Assembly: GCA_905221605.1 (NCBI GenBank)
Contig: CAJNDS010000194.1
Span: 126,001 to 190,000, forward strand
Direction: 5' to 3'
Length of the DNA stretch: 64,000 nt
Source of the DNA: Symbiodinium natans
Lineage: Eukaryota; Sar; Dinophyceae; Suessiales; Symbiodiniaceae
Shown here piece after piece: positions 22,195 to 33,637 of the stretch. A program made the translations under genes and the position numbers. Below the pieces are notes generated by a model that worked only from the letters and a program-made list of their open reading frames with translations, made no database searches and was not told the DNA's origin. Position 1 is the first letter of the stretch. The number at the start of each line of letters is the position of its first letter.

Positions 22195-22430
22195 GGATGG
22201 TGATGGCAAGCCCAAGCCGAGCGGCTTCCGCATCATCGTGCCGGACTACTGCCGGCCCGGCCAGGTCATCTGCGTCCAGGCTTCCAGCGTGAGGTGTTTC
22301 GCAGACCCTGTGCGGCGTGTCTCAGTCTTGGCAGGGCCCGGATGGACAACAGGTGGAGGTGACCGTTCCCATGGGGGCCGGCCCCGGGCAGCCCATGTGG
22401 GTGCAGGCGGACGTGCTTTCAGGAGATTTT
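22195..22430 (+). CDS. VP-x-GxxPGQ repeat protein, two exons
   Basis: The first exon reads FRIIVPDYCRPGQVICVQAS and ends at 22288. A 46-nt GT-AG intron (22289-22334) follows, and the next exon, in phase 0, reads GPDGQQVEVTVPMGAGPGQP, then MWVQA. Joining them gives two consecutive copies of a VP-x-GxxPGQ-xxxV unit. From memory, proteins with strings of this beta-rich unit are common in dinoflagellates and other protists, with no assigned function. The end of the second exon and further repeat units were not located; 22435-22550 becomes low-complexity. Confidence 0.55.
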
Positions 22431-22994
22431 ATTCGTGGGGGTTCGGGGTTCGTGCGATATCAAAGAGGTCCAGCCACAGGCCAGCGCCAATGGCGCGGCG
22501 TCTTCAAATCCAGAGGAGACCCGTTCTCTCCTCTAAACAACCCCCCCCAAAGCCCTCGCAAATCCCCACAAATCCTCGTAGCCTCCAGAGCAAGACCCAA
22601 CATTGTCTCACAAAGCCCCCAGGAGGAAGCCGCACCCTGGCCGCAAGACATCAGACTCAGACCCGATCAGATTCAGACTCAAAGTCGAGCTTTTGGACGT
22701 CGCTGCGAGCCTTTCTTAAAAGTAGCCTTGAAGCACTTTGGGCCCTCAAGGATTCTATGGTCCGAGTGCTCGAGCAGGTCGCCCCTTTTGCTTTGCACTG
22801 TTTGCGCTGCTTGTGCCCAAGATACTTCCATCCAGAGAACTTCTGAGCATCTTCTACAGAAGACTCGGTGCAGAATGGTGCCGTAGCATGACGCACTCGG
22901 CATCACATACAGCACTTGACCAGGACGCTCACAGCGCATGCGAGTTCGCGCAGCAGAGGCTCGTGGTTTTGAGTTCATTGACGATGCTTAGATG

Positions 22995-23057
22995 ATGAAG
23001 GCATGATGATGATGATGATGATGGTGATGATGCTGCTGATGATGATAATGATGATGA
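22995..23057. repeat. (GAT)n trinucleotide repeat
   Basis: GATGATGATG repeats with occasional GGT and GCT variants. Met/Asp runs in its frames are repeat artefacts. Confidence 0.9.
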
Positions 23058-23956
23058 CGAAGGTACTGCAGATAATTCGCGTTCATTTTGCGAGAGGCTC
23101 CTGGATGAGATGCAGATGCAGATGGCATTGTGGGTCGCGCACACAGCTTTCCTCCTATATAGGTCTAAACACGTCGACTCCTCCGCCCTGAGGTTTCCCC
23201 AACCTCCATACAAAAGCAGGAAAAGCTGTACTTGGGGCAGTAGCTTGGGAAGAGGCGCGTGACGGGGGGGCATGGGGTTTGGAAATCAGGGTTTCAACGC
23301 TGGTCACCGCTGGTCTTTGGAGTTCTCCGAGGTTACTTAGTGGGGATCCCTTCAGGTCCCTTTCGAGGTCGAGCAATATATAATTTTATACAACTTTCAG
23401 CGCTTCTGGAAAGTGCTTGACTATGAGGGGAATTCTTCGACGGAGTGTGCTATCTCGCTCTCTCTCTCTCTCTGTCTTTTCATGTCTTTTTTCTTTTTTT
23501 ATACCTCTACTTCTCTCTCTCTCTATCTCTTTTCTTTGGTTGTGTTGCAAAGCCGAGGCCTCTGCCGAAGCGTGCACCAGCGAAGGCGCAGAGCGTTTAT
23601 TCATGCCACTGCGCCTTGTGTGCGCAGAGCCTGCTGTACCTAACACAAATGCACTTCCCAAGAGCACAGCACCAGGTATTACCCAGCAATTTTGGGGGGT
23701 GGACTGGCAGGTGCCGAGAGCGATCAGCTGCAGGTGGCGGCCTCCCAGCCTGAGCTGTCTCAGACGCAGGCGCCCCATGGTGCCTGGGTTCTGTGATGTT
23801 CTGTGCCGCTGTGCAATTCGTCCCGCCCTGCGGAAGTCGTTGGAAAAAATTCTGTAGAGGCAATCCTCCTGGCAGCAGCTGAGGCAGGGGCACCGCAAGT
23901 ACAGCTGGGCCAGTGGGGTGCTGTTGATGTGCACCCAATCTTTTGGGCCACCGTGC
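23058..23956. other. No confident gene; CT-rich tracts
   Basis: CT runs at 23455-23473 and 23512-23528 give Ser/Leu frames. A 267-codon - frame spans the stretch but has a simple-repeat N/C composition and crosses better + strand exons. Nothing else recognisable. Confidence 0.4.
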
Positions 23957-24683
23957 AAGGAGGGCAATGCAGCGCAGCTCCTCGCCGCACTGACGGAGGC
24001 CCGCGAAAAACGCATCCGAAATCCGGTGGAAATGATGCAGGAGAGGATGAACCTGCTGCAGCCATGGTAGGGAAGAAAATCAACGACCCAAAGAAGCGAA
24101 GTGATGACCGACCAGAATGACAATGCAGAATGTGTGTGAAGGATGAAAATACGAGAGCCAGAGCAGAACCAGGGTGCACTGATGATCACTGTCTAACAGC
24201 CGCTGGGCTATCCGCAGGCCAAGAAGTTCAGCGTGGTCTCCATCTCGCTGGAGGCATCATCGTTTGCCCAGCCTTGGACCTTGCAGCCAAAACTCTTGGA
24301 CACCGAGGAAGCCGCCAAGGGCTTGCGGGAGGCGGAGGAGGCGATGTTGAAGCTTGGATGCAGATATATGCAGATGGTCGGGTGTGGGGTCTTGAGGAAG
24401 CTTTGAGCCGTCGAGGACTGTTCTTGGATCTGTTCCGGACCTGCAGAGGACTTGGCGATGCCTCCGGAAGGCCCTCAAAGAACACGACCGGCACGACCTC
24501 GAGGCTCGCTGGGGGGATTACCAGACAAGAGCAGCGGGAGCCGAACAGAGTATAACAGAGTAAGGGAAGAATAAGGCAAGCCGCCGGCATGCCAAAATTG
24601 ACCAATGTCGGCCAGGTCTGGATTGAGCACGCTGCCAGCCTCGGCCTGGACGTGCCCGCTGTCGTGGAGCAGGCCCTATAACA
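23957..24683 (+). CDS. Multi-exon gene of unknown function
   Basis: Four coding-like + exons lie in order. About 23958-24066: EGNAAQLLAALTEAREKRIR, then NPVEMMQERMNLLQP, ending at a donor TG|GTAGGG. From 24218, after CTATCCGCAG: AKKFSVVSISLEASSFAQPW, then a helical stretch EEAAKGLREAEEAMLKLG. From 24463, after GACCTGCAG: TWRCLRKALKEHDRHDLEAR, then WGDYQTRAAGAEQ. About 24594-24683: GQVWIEHAASLGLDVPAVVE, then stop TAA. Splice phases do not all agree, so exon limits are approximate. The peptides are mostly helical and charged. No family recognised; the context gives no function. Confidence 0.5.
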
Positions 24684-24839
24684 GAGAACCTGCGTGCCAC
24701 GCGCTTTCGTTTCACGGGTTTCATGTGATGCAATTTGGAATTATGTCTTTACAAAGAATGTTGGGCGTTTCCGCGGGGTTTTTCTACATAGAGTTTTCTT
24801 CGATTTTCGATTTGGAGGTCCTGGAGGCCCTGCGCGGGC

Positions 24840-25060
24840 CGGCAGCTCAGGGAGTGCAGCGCCAGAGATTTCGTGATCTTGAGAAGTCTGAGTCGTTCTC
24901 TGAAGCTGGCATGGAAGGGAGGTGGCATGTAATTCGCACATCTTTGTTGAACACCAAACACGGACAAACAGAGAGGCGGGAGGAGGAGCTGCTCCAAAGC
25001 CTCGAGAAACGCCGGGACGTGGAGCAGAGGCCCGAATGGGGGGTCAAGGAGAAAAGCCCA

Positions 25061-25092
<32 letters not shown>

Positions 25093-25243
25093 GGGCCCTC
25101 TCAAGCGTGGAGGAGAAGAAGAAGAAGAAGAAGAAGAAGAAGAAGAAGAAGAAGAAGAAGAAGAAGAAGAAGAAGAAGAAGAAGAAGAAGAAGAATACGA
25201 TGAAGAAGAAGAGGAGAGCGCGAGAAGCAAAAATGAAACCTAG
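24840..25243 (+). CDS. Coding-like frame running into a GAA repeat
   Basis: A + frame reads RFRDLEKSESFSEAGMEGRW and RREEELLQSLEKRRDVEQRP before entering the (GA)n and (GAA)n tracts. The first part is protein-like; the poly-Glu part is dictated by the microsatellite. It may be an exon of the preceding unknown gene or chance. Confidence 0.3.
25063..25217. repeat. (GA)n followed by (GAA)n microsatellite
   Basis: GA repeats at 25063-25086 and an almost pure GAA run at 25113-25195, then GAA/GAT variants to 25217. All three + frames through it translate to Glu, Lys or Arg runs. Confidence 0.95.
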
Positions 25244-25475
25244 AGTCACAGGAACCGCCTTGTCGGAAAAGCAGAAGAGTGTCCATTCAGCCCGGAGAGG
25301 CTCGAGTTCGCGGAGGAGTGCGGCGATGCCGAACTCTTGGCACAGGCTGGCGCCGAGAAAGAAGGGCGAGCCGGACCGTGTTTGCAAAGATGTGTATAGA
25401 ATCCTGATGAAAGTAGGGCTCAAGCAGTTGTGCCAAGTCCTAAAGATGTTTCCAAAGCATGAAGAGACACGATGA
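25240..25475 (+). CDS. Coding-like C-terminal frame, unknown
   Basis: A + frame ends in DRVCKDVYRILMKVGLKQLC, then QVLKMFPKHEETR, stop. The terminal helix is protein-like; upstream it is in frame with a Lys run from the GAA repeat. No family recognised. Confidence 0.3.
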
Positions 25476-26101
25476 CCGAAGCCCATGTGATGTCATGTCC
25501 CTTCGTAGTGTGCACTTGAGCAAAGAGAGGTGCGCCGAGAGGCCGAGCTCCTCGGGGTGGACTTCACGAGAGGCTCACGGAGAGCAGAATATGTCTCTCT
25601 GTCTCTCTCTCTCTCATATTGTATTTGGGGGGTTGTGGTCTGTGGGGGGGGTGGTTTCCCATCTCTGGCCGCCCCATTAGTCGTGCTCTCCCAACACGTC
25701 TTGAGCCACGCCGTTTTGGCTCTCGACAGCCTGGGTGCCTGGGTGCATTCAAAGCGGGGAGCAACAGCAACATGAGGGCAATACAAGAGCAGTTAGTAGC
25801 ACGAGGCGCGCAGCTGTTGACCCGCAACACATTGTCCTTGCATGAACCTGCGTGAACCTGCGCTAGCCCCATGCGTGCACGACCCCAACCCTCCCAAACA
25901 CCACTGCCATGCAAATTACGTCGAGATTCTCGAGATTCTTCAGATTGACAGCGGCTGGCCTTCTCTTTGGGGCGGTGGGCTCAGATCATTCAACAGGCAG
26001 ACGAGAGTACCTGGCAATGATTGCAAGATTCGGGAAGATGTGGAAGGGACTGCAAGCTGCATCAAGCTGCATTCCCGATTGCTGCGTTGCCCCCTTGGCA
26101 G

Positions 26102-27830
26102 GTCGTGCCGCGGGCTTTCCTTGGGTCTTTCTTCGGCTCGCCCAAGCCCCGGCTCCTGGTAGTCCTGGACCTGGACCTTCCGACATCTTCCGATATCCCA
26201 TAAGCATTCCACAGTTCCTCGCTTGGAGCCCGTGCATGACGGTAGAGATGCAAAGTCCTAGAAAGGTACTGTAGGCGCGCTCGCGTTGGGAGACTGGGAG
26301 GACGAGACGCTTCTCCATGCCTCGCTGTGTGACAGCACGGCCTTCGGAGACCTGCCAGCGGAAGCTCTGAGCTGGTGGGGCCTCGGAGCAAAAATTCGGA
26401 GAAGCGCTTCGAAGCTTCGGATGTCGGAGGCTCCCGTCCCGTCTGTGGCAGCCCTCCGTGGACTTCGAGGCCGGTCTCCAAAAAAGAAGCTCCGCTCCTT
26501 TGCCACTTTGCGTCATCCACCAAGTTATGCAAGTTATGTCAACGACCCTTGAAACCACGTGTAACGTTGGATCAACGAAAGTTCCAATTCCTAAAAAGCA
26601 TCTGCAGGCAGCTGGCAAAGGCCTGGTCTTGGGGTTGGAGCCCTGGATTTTTTTGGTTTCGGAGCACCTTTCTTTCGGGGCATCAAGTTCGGTCGCGTGG
26701 ATTTCAGGCTTGGCGAGGAGCTGCCGCTCTTTGTGTCCTTGCGCCCAGGACTGCTCTCTCACGCCACTCGCTTGTTTCAGCATTTCGAACCTTGAGCCCG
26801 TGAGAGATCCTGGTGGTGGGTATGACGTCTCTCTCTCTCTCGCTCTGTGTCTCTCTCCTTGTGTCTCTCTCCTTGTGTCTCTGACAGGAATTTGAAGAGC
26901 CTATAGCTCTCTACACGGCCAGCATGAGATGACAAGAAAGTATTACAATTATTACAAACAATCTGAAGTTCCACATAAACTTTTCCTACTCTCGGAAATT
27001 TTTGACTGTTGAGAGTCCAGCTGAAGAGGAGCGCAGGGGTTCCTCAGCTGGCTCAAGAGCAATGAGGACATCGAGATCGCCGTCGGGGCCCCTTCAGCTC
27101 TCAGAATCTCAGATCCTCTTTCTCGCAGAGATACGGCTCTCTGTGTAAGCATCTGCAAGTACACCGAGTCCGTCCTGAGCAGCTTTTGAGTCCTGGACCT
27201 GTGCTGGCGAGTGACGATGGCTTGGCTGGTGGACGTAGCGCCGAGGTGTATACCGCGGGCACTCAGGCACGTTTGAGTGCAGACGGAACACGCATAACAC
27301 ACCCAGCCACTACAGTTCAACTAGGAAACCCTCCCTCGCACCCCCAAAGCCAGGCCTATGCCGAGCAGAGCGTGGCCAAGCTGGGTCTTCAGGGCTTCCC
27401 CGCACTCTTCCGGGATGAGTGCCTCGAGTTGAAGTGGGTTTCAATGCAGACCGCAGGGAGATTGCATGGGGGCTGTTGAAAATTGCGTGTTTTGCAAAAT
27501 GTGAGTGTTGGGGGGCATGCTACGGGGGAGGTGTGTGCCCTTTGGCCTGCCGATCACGAAGGAGCCCAGATGTCGTACTCCCTGCCCAACCCGCGTTAGC
27601 TCAACCCGCTTGTCATGCTTCTTGTTTGGAGAACAGCGCATTGCACAGGACTTGACCAAGCTTGGTCGCGACCTCTCCCGTGTGGTGCTGGTCGATAACT
27701 CGAGGCAGGATGCAGGTGACACTGGCAACCCTTTAGAACTTTAGGTTCAAGGCCCATGAGCCCAAGACCCTCTTGGTGAAGGAGATCCTTCTGGCTCCAG
27801 CCGGAGAATGGCCTGCTCGTTTCCGACTGG
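26102..27830 (+). CDS. FCP1/SCP-like (NIF domain) protein phosphatase, multi-exon
   Basis: The exons spell the HAD-type phosphatase fold of the FCP1/SCP/Dullard family in the right order. Exon 26102-26173 ends KPRLLVVLDL. Exon 26301 onward begins DETLLHASLCD; joined they give the catalytic DLDET box. Near 26708, ELPLFVSLRPGLL is the RPG loop. At 26888, EFEEPIALYTAS is motif II. At 27160, YTESVLSS follows, and at 27393 FPALFRDECLEL. From 27649, DLTKLGRDLSRVVLVDNSRQ is motif III, and from 27745 FKAHEPKTLLVKEI. Intron 26174-26300 is phase 0 with GA-AG ends. Family members dephosphorylate Ser/Thr, for example on the RNA polymerase II tail or in signalling; the substrate here cannot be told. The start, stop and several splice sites are unresolved. 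Confidence 0.78.
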
Positions 27831-27849
27831 ACCGGTAGGCCCTGGCCAC

Positions 27850-29105
27850 GCTGTTGACTCCTTTGACTTGGTGCTCACGGAATCTGACCTGCCAGGAATC
27901 CTGACGACAAAGAGTGCCCGCGACATGCTTCGCACCCCCCGAAGCTCACGAAGTGTCTCGAAACGGGCAGTGTGTTTTTAGGAGCCAAAAAAAGACGGGC
28001 GATCCTCTGCCAGGTTGGAGCGCGTTCGCCGGGAGTTGGGGGAGCTGCTGGCCCTGGAGGAGACTCTAAGACTCCACGCATCTATACGCCCTTTGATTCC
28101 TGTCTCTAATACTTCCTTATACAGATTGCTTATACAGAATTCCTCATACAGGGGTTGGGGTTTAGGGTTTCGGGTTTAGGGTTTAGGGTGTTCCTCTTTT
28201 GGTGATGGTCTTCTAAGGGGGTTATCGGTGCCAGGATGTGCGGCCCACTCTTTCGCAAAGGCTCGGAGCCCAGCTACAGGTACCTTCGAACCCCACATAC
28301 CATAAATTCCTATCATTGAAGGAACCCCCCCCCCCCCAAACGGTACGCCTATTTTGGAAGACCCCCTCCGTATGAACTCATGCTTTGCAGTGTCTTTGCA
28401 GGTCAGAGCCATCCGGGACGCTGCCGGTGCTTGTAGTACTCGCCCTTGCGGTGTGCCCTGCTTTGGTTGATCACTCTTTGAAGAAGATGCGTTCAACTAA
28501 TTAATTCACCTGGCGGAGTTTCCGAAGAAAAGTGGTGGTTCCAAGGAAACGGGGCGAGCCTGTCAGGGGTGTATACTCGTAATCAAGTTGGGTCCCTATC
28601 TTGGGAGTTTGACATGGTACCGCCAGGCTGCTGCTGGCGCTTTGCTCTCTCAAGTTTCCTTGGACGCGCCGCTTGAGCGATAGCCGGCGAGGAAAAAGGA
28701 CGTTGAGCAGCCGGACTGCTCTTGCAATGTGCTTGCAATGATGCCGACGGGCGTCTTCCGCTTCGAGCCTCGGAAAACCATTGAAGAATGTGGAACATAA
28801 ATCGGCAAAACCGAAACTCAACAAGATCACCGAGATCCCGGACAAGTCACCATTGACTGTGCTTTGTCATCTTGTGTTCATTTTTATTCGTCTTTCCATC
28901 TCCGTATCCGCCGTATCCTTGTGAAGGTCGAGCGCAGGCCTCTCGAGGGAGCGACGGCGTCCCAGAGGCCACGCAGTTCGATTCTCCCACCCCCTGCCGC
29001 TTGTGGCCCTCCCAGCCTCGGTTTTCTCTCATTTTCTCCTGCTTCTTCAAACTCCTCGTCAAGTTGTGAAAATGTGTGGTGAGTGTCGTGCGAAGCTGAC
29101 CGCAT
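27850..29105. other. No confident gene; one telomere-like island
   Basis: Contains TTTAGGG-type repeats at 28147-28190 and a C run at 28326-28337. Short frames on both strands show no recognisable motif. Confidence 0.45.
28147..28190 (+). repeat. Interstitial TTTAGGG-like repeat
   Basis: Reads GGGGTTGGGGTTTAGGG followed by TTTCGGG, TTTAGGG, TTTAGGG. About three perfect plant/alga-type telomere heptamers plus variants. Confidence 0.8.
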
Positions 29106-29550
29106 CTCTCCAGAAGAGGCCGCCGAGCCCGAGCCTGGCGCCCGGGAGGCGCCAGAGGCTTCGGAGGCTTCGGAGCCCTCGAAGCCGCCCGAACACGCGG
29201 AGGACCTCATTTGAACATGGAATCACACGGGGGATCACGGCATCGCGGGATCGTGTGTGTCATGGTATCATGATCAATTCGCGGCGTTTGCTCCGAAGGA
29301 TCCGAGGAGCGTTGGGGACTCGGACCTCGTTGGCATGATCATGGGCCTTAATTCTGCAAGACGAAACAGGAGCATCACGGCTTTGCATATGTGAGTTGAG
29401 GGGGAGAGAAATTCGGAGTATATAGAATTACTCTGCTGCTGTCTGCTGCTGCTGGGTGTTCTAATTAGAGATCTGTCGAGTGCTGAGACCCGGGAGCTGC
29501 TGGAAGAGGCGCGAAGACGTGGCCTGGATACCACAGGGCCCGGCACATAG
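29106..29550 (+). CDS. Coding-like exons, unknown
   Basis: Frame 29106-29214 reads EEAAEPEPGAREAPEASEAS, a Glu/Ala/Pro-rich stretch, and ends at a TGA. A second frame at 29466-29550 reads DLSSAETRELLEEARRRGLD and stops at TAG. Both are protein-like + strand peptides; whether they belong together is unknown. Confidence 0.3.
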
Positions 29551-30420
29551 CGAGAGCTGAGAGCACTCCTTGGGAGCGTGTGAGGGGGAGCGCGCAGCTC
29601 GCAGGTGCCAAGTGAGGGAAGATCTCCTGAACTTGCGTGGCGTCCCAGACCAGCTGAAGATTGTACCAAGTTTTTTTCTATATATGTGTGTACGCATACG
29701 TTATAGTCGCAGTCAGGGAGCATGCAGTCAAGTGGCACAGAGGAAGAGCAGCCACCATCGTCGCTTGCAACACGAGGCTTCGCAATAGCCAAAGTCAGTC
29801 GGAGCCGCGACCGGGCGGATCTTCGGCCTCCTCGGCACAGGACAGCGATTCAACTTAACTGATCACGGGTCATGAATTCGCAGCCTTATTTTGAAAGCTA
29901 TGATAAATATACTTTGGGATCACTCATTGCAGAGGCCGTGTCTGTTGAGCAACGCCTCTTGGACTACTTGGAATATACCGGGGCCCTTGCAATCAGAGGA
30001 GCCTCCTCCGCCGAGGCCGCCCGAGACTAGGCCCGATGAGCTCCGTGTGCTCTCTCGATGCGAAATGTTTTCTCCGAACGCTTTCCTCCATGTCTTGCTT
30101 TTTGCTAAGTGCTCCTACTGTTAAGTTGGCCTCTCTTTTTAAGGCCTCCGAAAGCGGCGCCAAAGGTGCAGCCTCCCCAGGCCAGGGGCCGGTTAACAAT
30201 CTGATACTGCAATCTTCTTCCAGAAAAATCTTGCTTTTTTTTAGTCTTGGGGGGCTCCCCGAGTTTCTTGGCCTCAGGCGGGGACAGTGGGGACCGTTTG
30301 GGATCGGCAAGCCGTCCCTCCACGATATCTGATCCACAAGAGATACGAGGCGCAAGGGCAAGGAGAGTCCAGAGAGAGTCCAGAGAGAGTCCAGAGGAGC
30401 CCAGGCTTTTGCGAGCTCAG

Positions 30421-31109
30421 GGGTTGTGGATGCCTTGTGGAAGCGCGCGAATTGTGCCTTGAACGCAGAGAAGGCGCTGTACCTGCTGGGACTGGACTGC
30501 AGCCGCCTTCCCTCCGGCTCGGAGCTTCGGGCCGCGCGGGGGCCTCGGGCCTCGGTTCCTGTGGGGTTAGCGTAGATGCTTATCGAAGGGGTTGGCAAGA
30601 AGGTGTTCCAGGTTACCTCCACCGCATGTCCTGCCATCCTTGCTCGAGCTTCATCGCTGGTCACACTTGGCCAAATTAAGCCCCAGACAGCACCACCGTT
30701 TAAAGGCATCCCAGACAAGCTGTGACAACTACAAGCTTCTTGCGCCATGTGCGGCAGGTATCGCAAGGCGGCGCTGGAGTCGCACCCGGACCGTCAGCAG
30801 AACCACAGCCGCCAGGCGCCCCTGAAGAAAAACCTTGCTGGTCAAGCAAAAAATCTCGCCAAGTTCAGCCACATGAAAGCCAGGAGGAGGCCAAGAAGCT
30901 CTTCCAGCGTGTCAAGGCAAGGGAGAGTATCAGCAGCTCTGAGTCGTAAAGGAGTCTGGAGTAACTGTAGAAGCCTAGTAGGGGTTCCGGATGTTTCAGG
31001 ATGTTTGAGGACGTCTGAGGATGCTTTGGTGCCCTTCTCTTGGGTTCTCCATGGGTGTCGCAATGTGTCGCAGGATGCTTTCGACCAACTCGCGGCGGCT
31101 GCGCGGTGA
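30421..31109 (+). CDS. J-domain (DnaJ-like) protein, C-terminal J domain, 4 exons
   Basis: Four exons join in phase into a J domain at the protein's end. Exon 30421-30535 starts after GCGAGCTCAG and carries helix I (EKALYLLGLDCSRLPSGSEL). Exon 30758-30815 has YRKAALESHPDRQQN with the HPD signature that activates Hsp70 ATPase. Exon 30884-30916 is EEAKKLFQRVK (helix III), and exon 31074-31109 is DAFDQLAAAAR, stop. All three introns (30536-30757, 30816-30883, 30917-31073) are GC-AG and each restores the family's reading frame. No zinc-finger or C-terminal client domain follows, so this is a class C type co-chaperone. The upstream exons with the rest of the protein were not identified. Confidence 0.85.
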
Positions 31110-33637
31110 TGACGCCGCTTGATAACGACCCCCTGCAGCCTGCGCTTCTTGCAGAAGGCAAAAGCGCGGCTTGCAGCCTGAAGCCAGCGCTCAGCGGAAA
31201 ATGGAGCTGCTTGGAGTTGCGCATAGTTCCGGAAACGGCAATTCGGATGCAGGGAGAGCGGACGGCTCCGCGCGAAGTGAGGTGCGCCAAGTTGGAAAGC
31301 GTCAGAGTCAGAGTTCTGCGAAACGGCTGGAAACCAGCTTCGCTGCATACCAAAAGGCTGCGGTGAGAAGTTCGAGAAGATTGAACAGTTTCGAGATAAT
31401 CGGAGTAGTGCAAGCGGCGATTTATGTAGAGCCGTAGAATCAGGGCCCGGACACACCACCGACAAGTATGGGGGGGTTTGGATGCCTTTCATCCTGCCTT
31501 CACCGACCGGAGGTCATGCAAGGTCGGAGCCGGACGCCTGCACCAAATTGCACCAAACCGCCCAAGCCATCCAGAAGCCAATGCTACCGAGCTCTACGCA
31601 ATCCTCTTGGAATGTGTTAAGATTGAAATGCCACAAACGGTGGGCCGTCAGTGGTGCTGCCCCTCGATTTCGCCTCCTTTTGATGGCAATGGCTCGTTCT
31701 GCTCTGGTGCAAACGTGATGTCTCCGGAACTGGGCAATTCCGCACCGGCGCGAAATCCAAGAGCCAAACCTTCAACCGGAAGCGGCGACCGCAATTGAGA
31801 GGAGGGCTTCTCCTGCAAGGCCATCGCGCGTCCTGGTCTTGTCAAAGGTTTGGCTTCCACTGGCCGTGGCTGGATTCGCACGCTACGGGTTCATGCAAAA
31901 CAAGCGAGAGCTGCTTCACTGGGCTGTGCGACTTTGCTGCTTGGCCGGCTGCAGGCCCTAAGCATCAACTCCTTCTCCCCATGCAATGAATGCATTCGCT
32001 GGCTCGTGGTGCTTGCGTTCGAGTGACGGAACGAAAAGACAACGCCGTTCCTGTGCCATCTCGCCCGATGCCGGGCACGGCCTTCGCCACTGCAGCCTGA
32101 CCTCAGCGATGTTCTCGCTGACGAGCACTGGGAACCTTCGCTCACCAACCGCCCCCTCGAAGACAGAGGTGCTTGCCCGGGAGTTTCAGCTAACGCCGCG
32201 ACACGCAAGGCAGTTCTGCAACGAGAGCGCTGGTCGGCACGCTTGCGCGACCCATCCGATGTGCAGGAGCATGCTCTGCTCGAGAAGGGCGATTCCGTTG
32301 CGGCAGTGGGGATGAGGAAGGTCTAGTGAGGGTTTCAACAAAAGTCGGCGACTGGCAAGGGGGCAGATACCGCGAGTGCACGATGCGCTTTGCCAGTGCA
32401 GAAGGTTTCGACAAGTAGTTGCATTGTGGCATTGCCCCCTGTCGCGCGTGCAGCGGCACATAAAACTACGAGGTCCTGAACAGCCAACTGAGCAGCCAGC
32501 TTTGCGCGCCAAGAAAGGTGAGGGGTGAGGGCTACTAATTTCTAATTGCGTGGAATGAAACATGACAAGACCACGTCGACGTCGTACTGTTGCATGTGCT
32601 GTGAGCACACTTCGCCCTTTTTGTAGCTGCGAAGTCCCACAAAGGTTTTGTGCACGCTTGCCTTCTCGTGGTGTCCTTTGGCGACGTTCGTACACGGGAA
32701 GCTGCTGTGCAGCCATACCGCTGTTTAACTGCTGTGATGCTGCGCGCGACGATGTCTGTCTGCGCAGATGTTCTTCTTCCTCATGAAGTGAAAGCACGCC
32801 ACTGCAAAATATGACAGCGGGCAGCTTTGGAAAGCCGCACCGGTCACTTGCGAACGATTGCGATTTCGCTCTGGCCAAGCGGCGTTACGCTCGAAAAGCG
32901 CATGATTGTTAGTTCTCTGGAAGTGGCTTTGGCGAAACGGTACGGCCCGTGCAAAAAACACCCTTCCAAAAGAGTTCCAAAAAGTCGTGGAACAAATTAT
33001 CCAGCATGGTTCGCATCTCAGCAATGTTGGTGGGCAGCACAGTGGAGAAGGGACACACACGAGAGTCCCAGTGATGGATGCTTCGACGCTGGCGCGGATC
33101 AACCGCTTCCAATCACGCACATGTCGGACGCGAGAAATCGCTTTTGTGCAGCTGACAACCGAGACCGCGCGGCTTGGCAAATAGCCGATCTCCCCGCGAC
33201 TCTGGGCGAGTTGGGGCCAGTCTGCGGCGCGCACCAGCCCTGCGGCGTAGTGGGCCTCCTGGGCTGATACGCTCCCCGTTCTGCATGCTCGCGGAACTGG
33301 GTTGAACCCTGTAAAGTGACTGAGTTAACTCCTGCTGTTCCATTGCTTGAGTCGTGGAAAATCTTTTGTCAAAAGGCAAGGCGAGACAAAGGTGGTTGTC
33401 TGGCATTTTGCCTTTTGGAGGTGGTTGCCCCGAGGCTTTGCAACTTCTGTCAGGCAGATTGACCTACTCGCAGGAACTCTGTCCGTCTGTACGTTGAAGC
33501 ACAAAAAACGACCCCCCAAAATTGACCGACCGGCGTGTGTCTGACATCAGAAGTGGGTGTCGTAGTCGAAGTGGCCGGGGGTTGCAGGAGGCTTTCTGGA
33601 GTGTTCCGATCGCAGTGCTCAATTTGAGGCTTGCAGC
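31110..33637. other. No recognisable gene
   Basis: Many short frames lie on both strands, the longest 230 codons on the - strand at 32186-32878, but none shows a domain, exon pair or repeat. Some + peptides near 31200-31370 (GNGNSDAGRADGSARSEVRQ) look protein-like. Nothing else can be supported. Confidence 0.4.

Noticed and set aside
23386-24189. 267-codon - strand frame
   Set aside because: It crosses better + strand exons, contains repeat-driven Glu/Arg runs and has no motif.
24605-25243. 212-codon frame ending in poly-Glu as a whole gene
   Set aside because: More than a third of it is the GA and GAA microsatellite. Only short upstream parts look like protein, so it is listed at low confidence only.
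32186-32878. 230-codon - strand frame as a gene
   Set aside because: No motif, Arg/Ser/Cys-rich composition typical of chance frames in GC-rich DNA, and comparable frames on the opposite strand.
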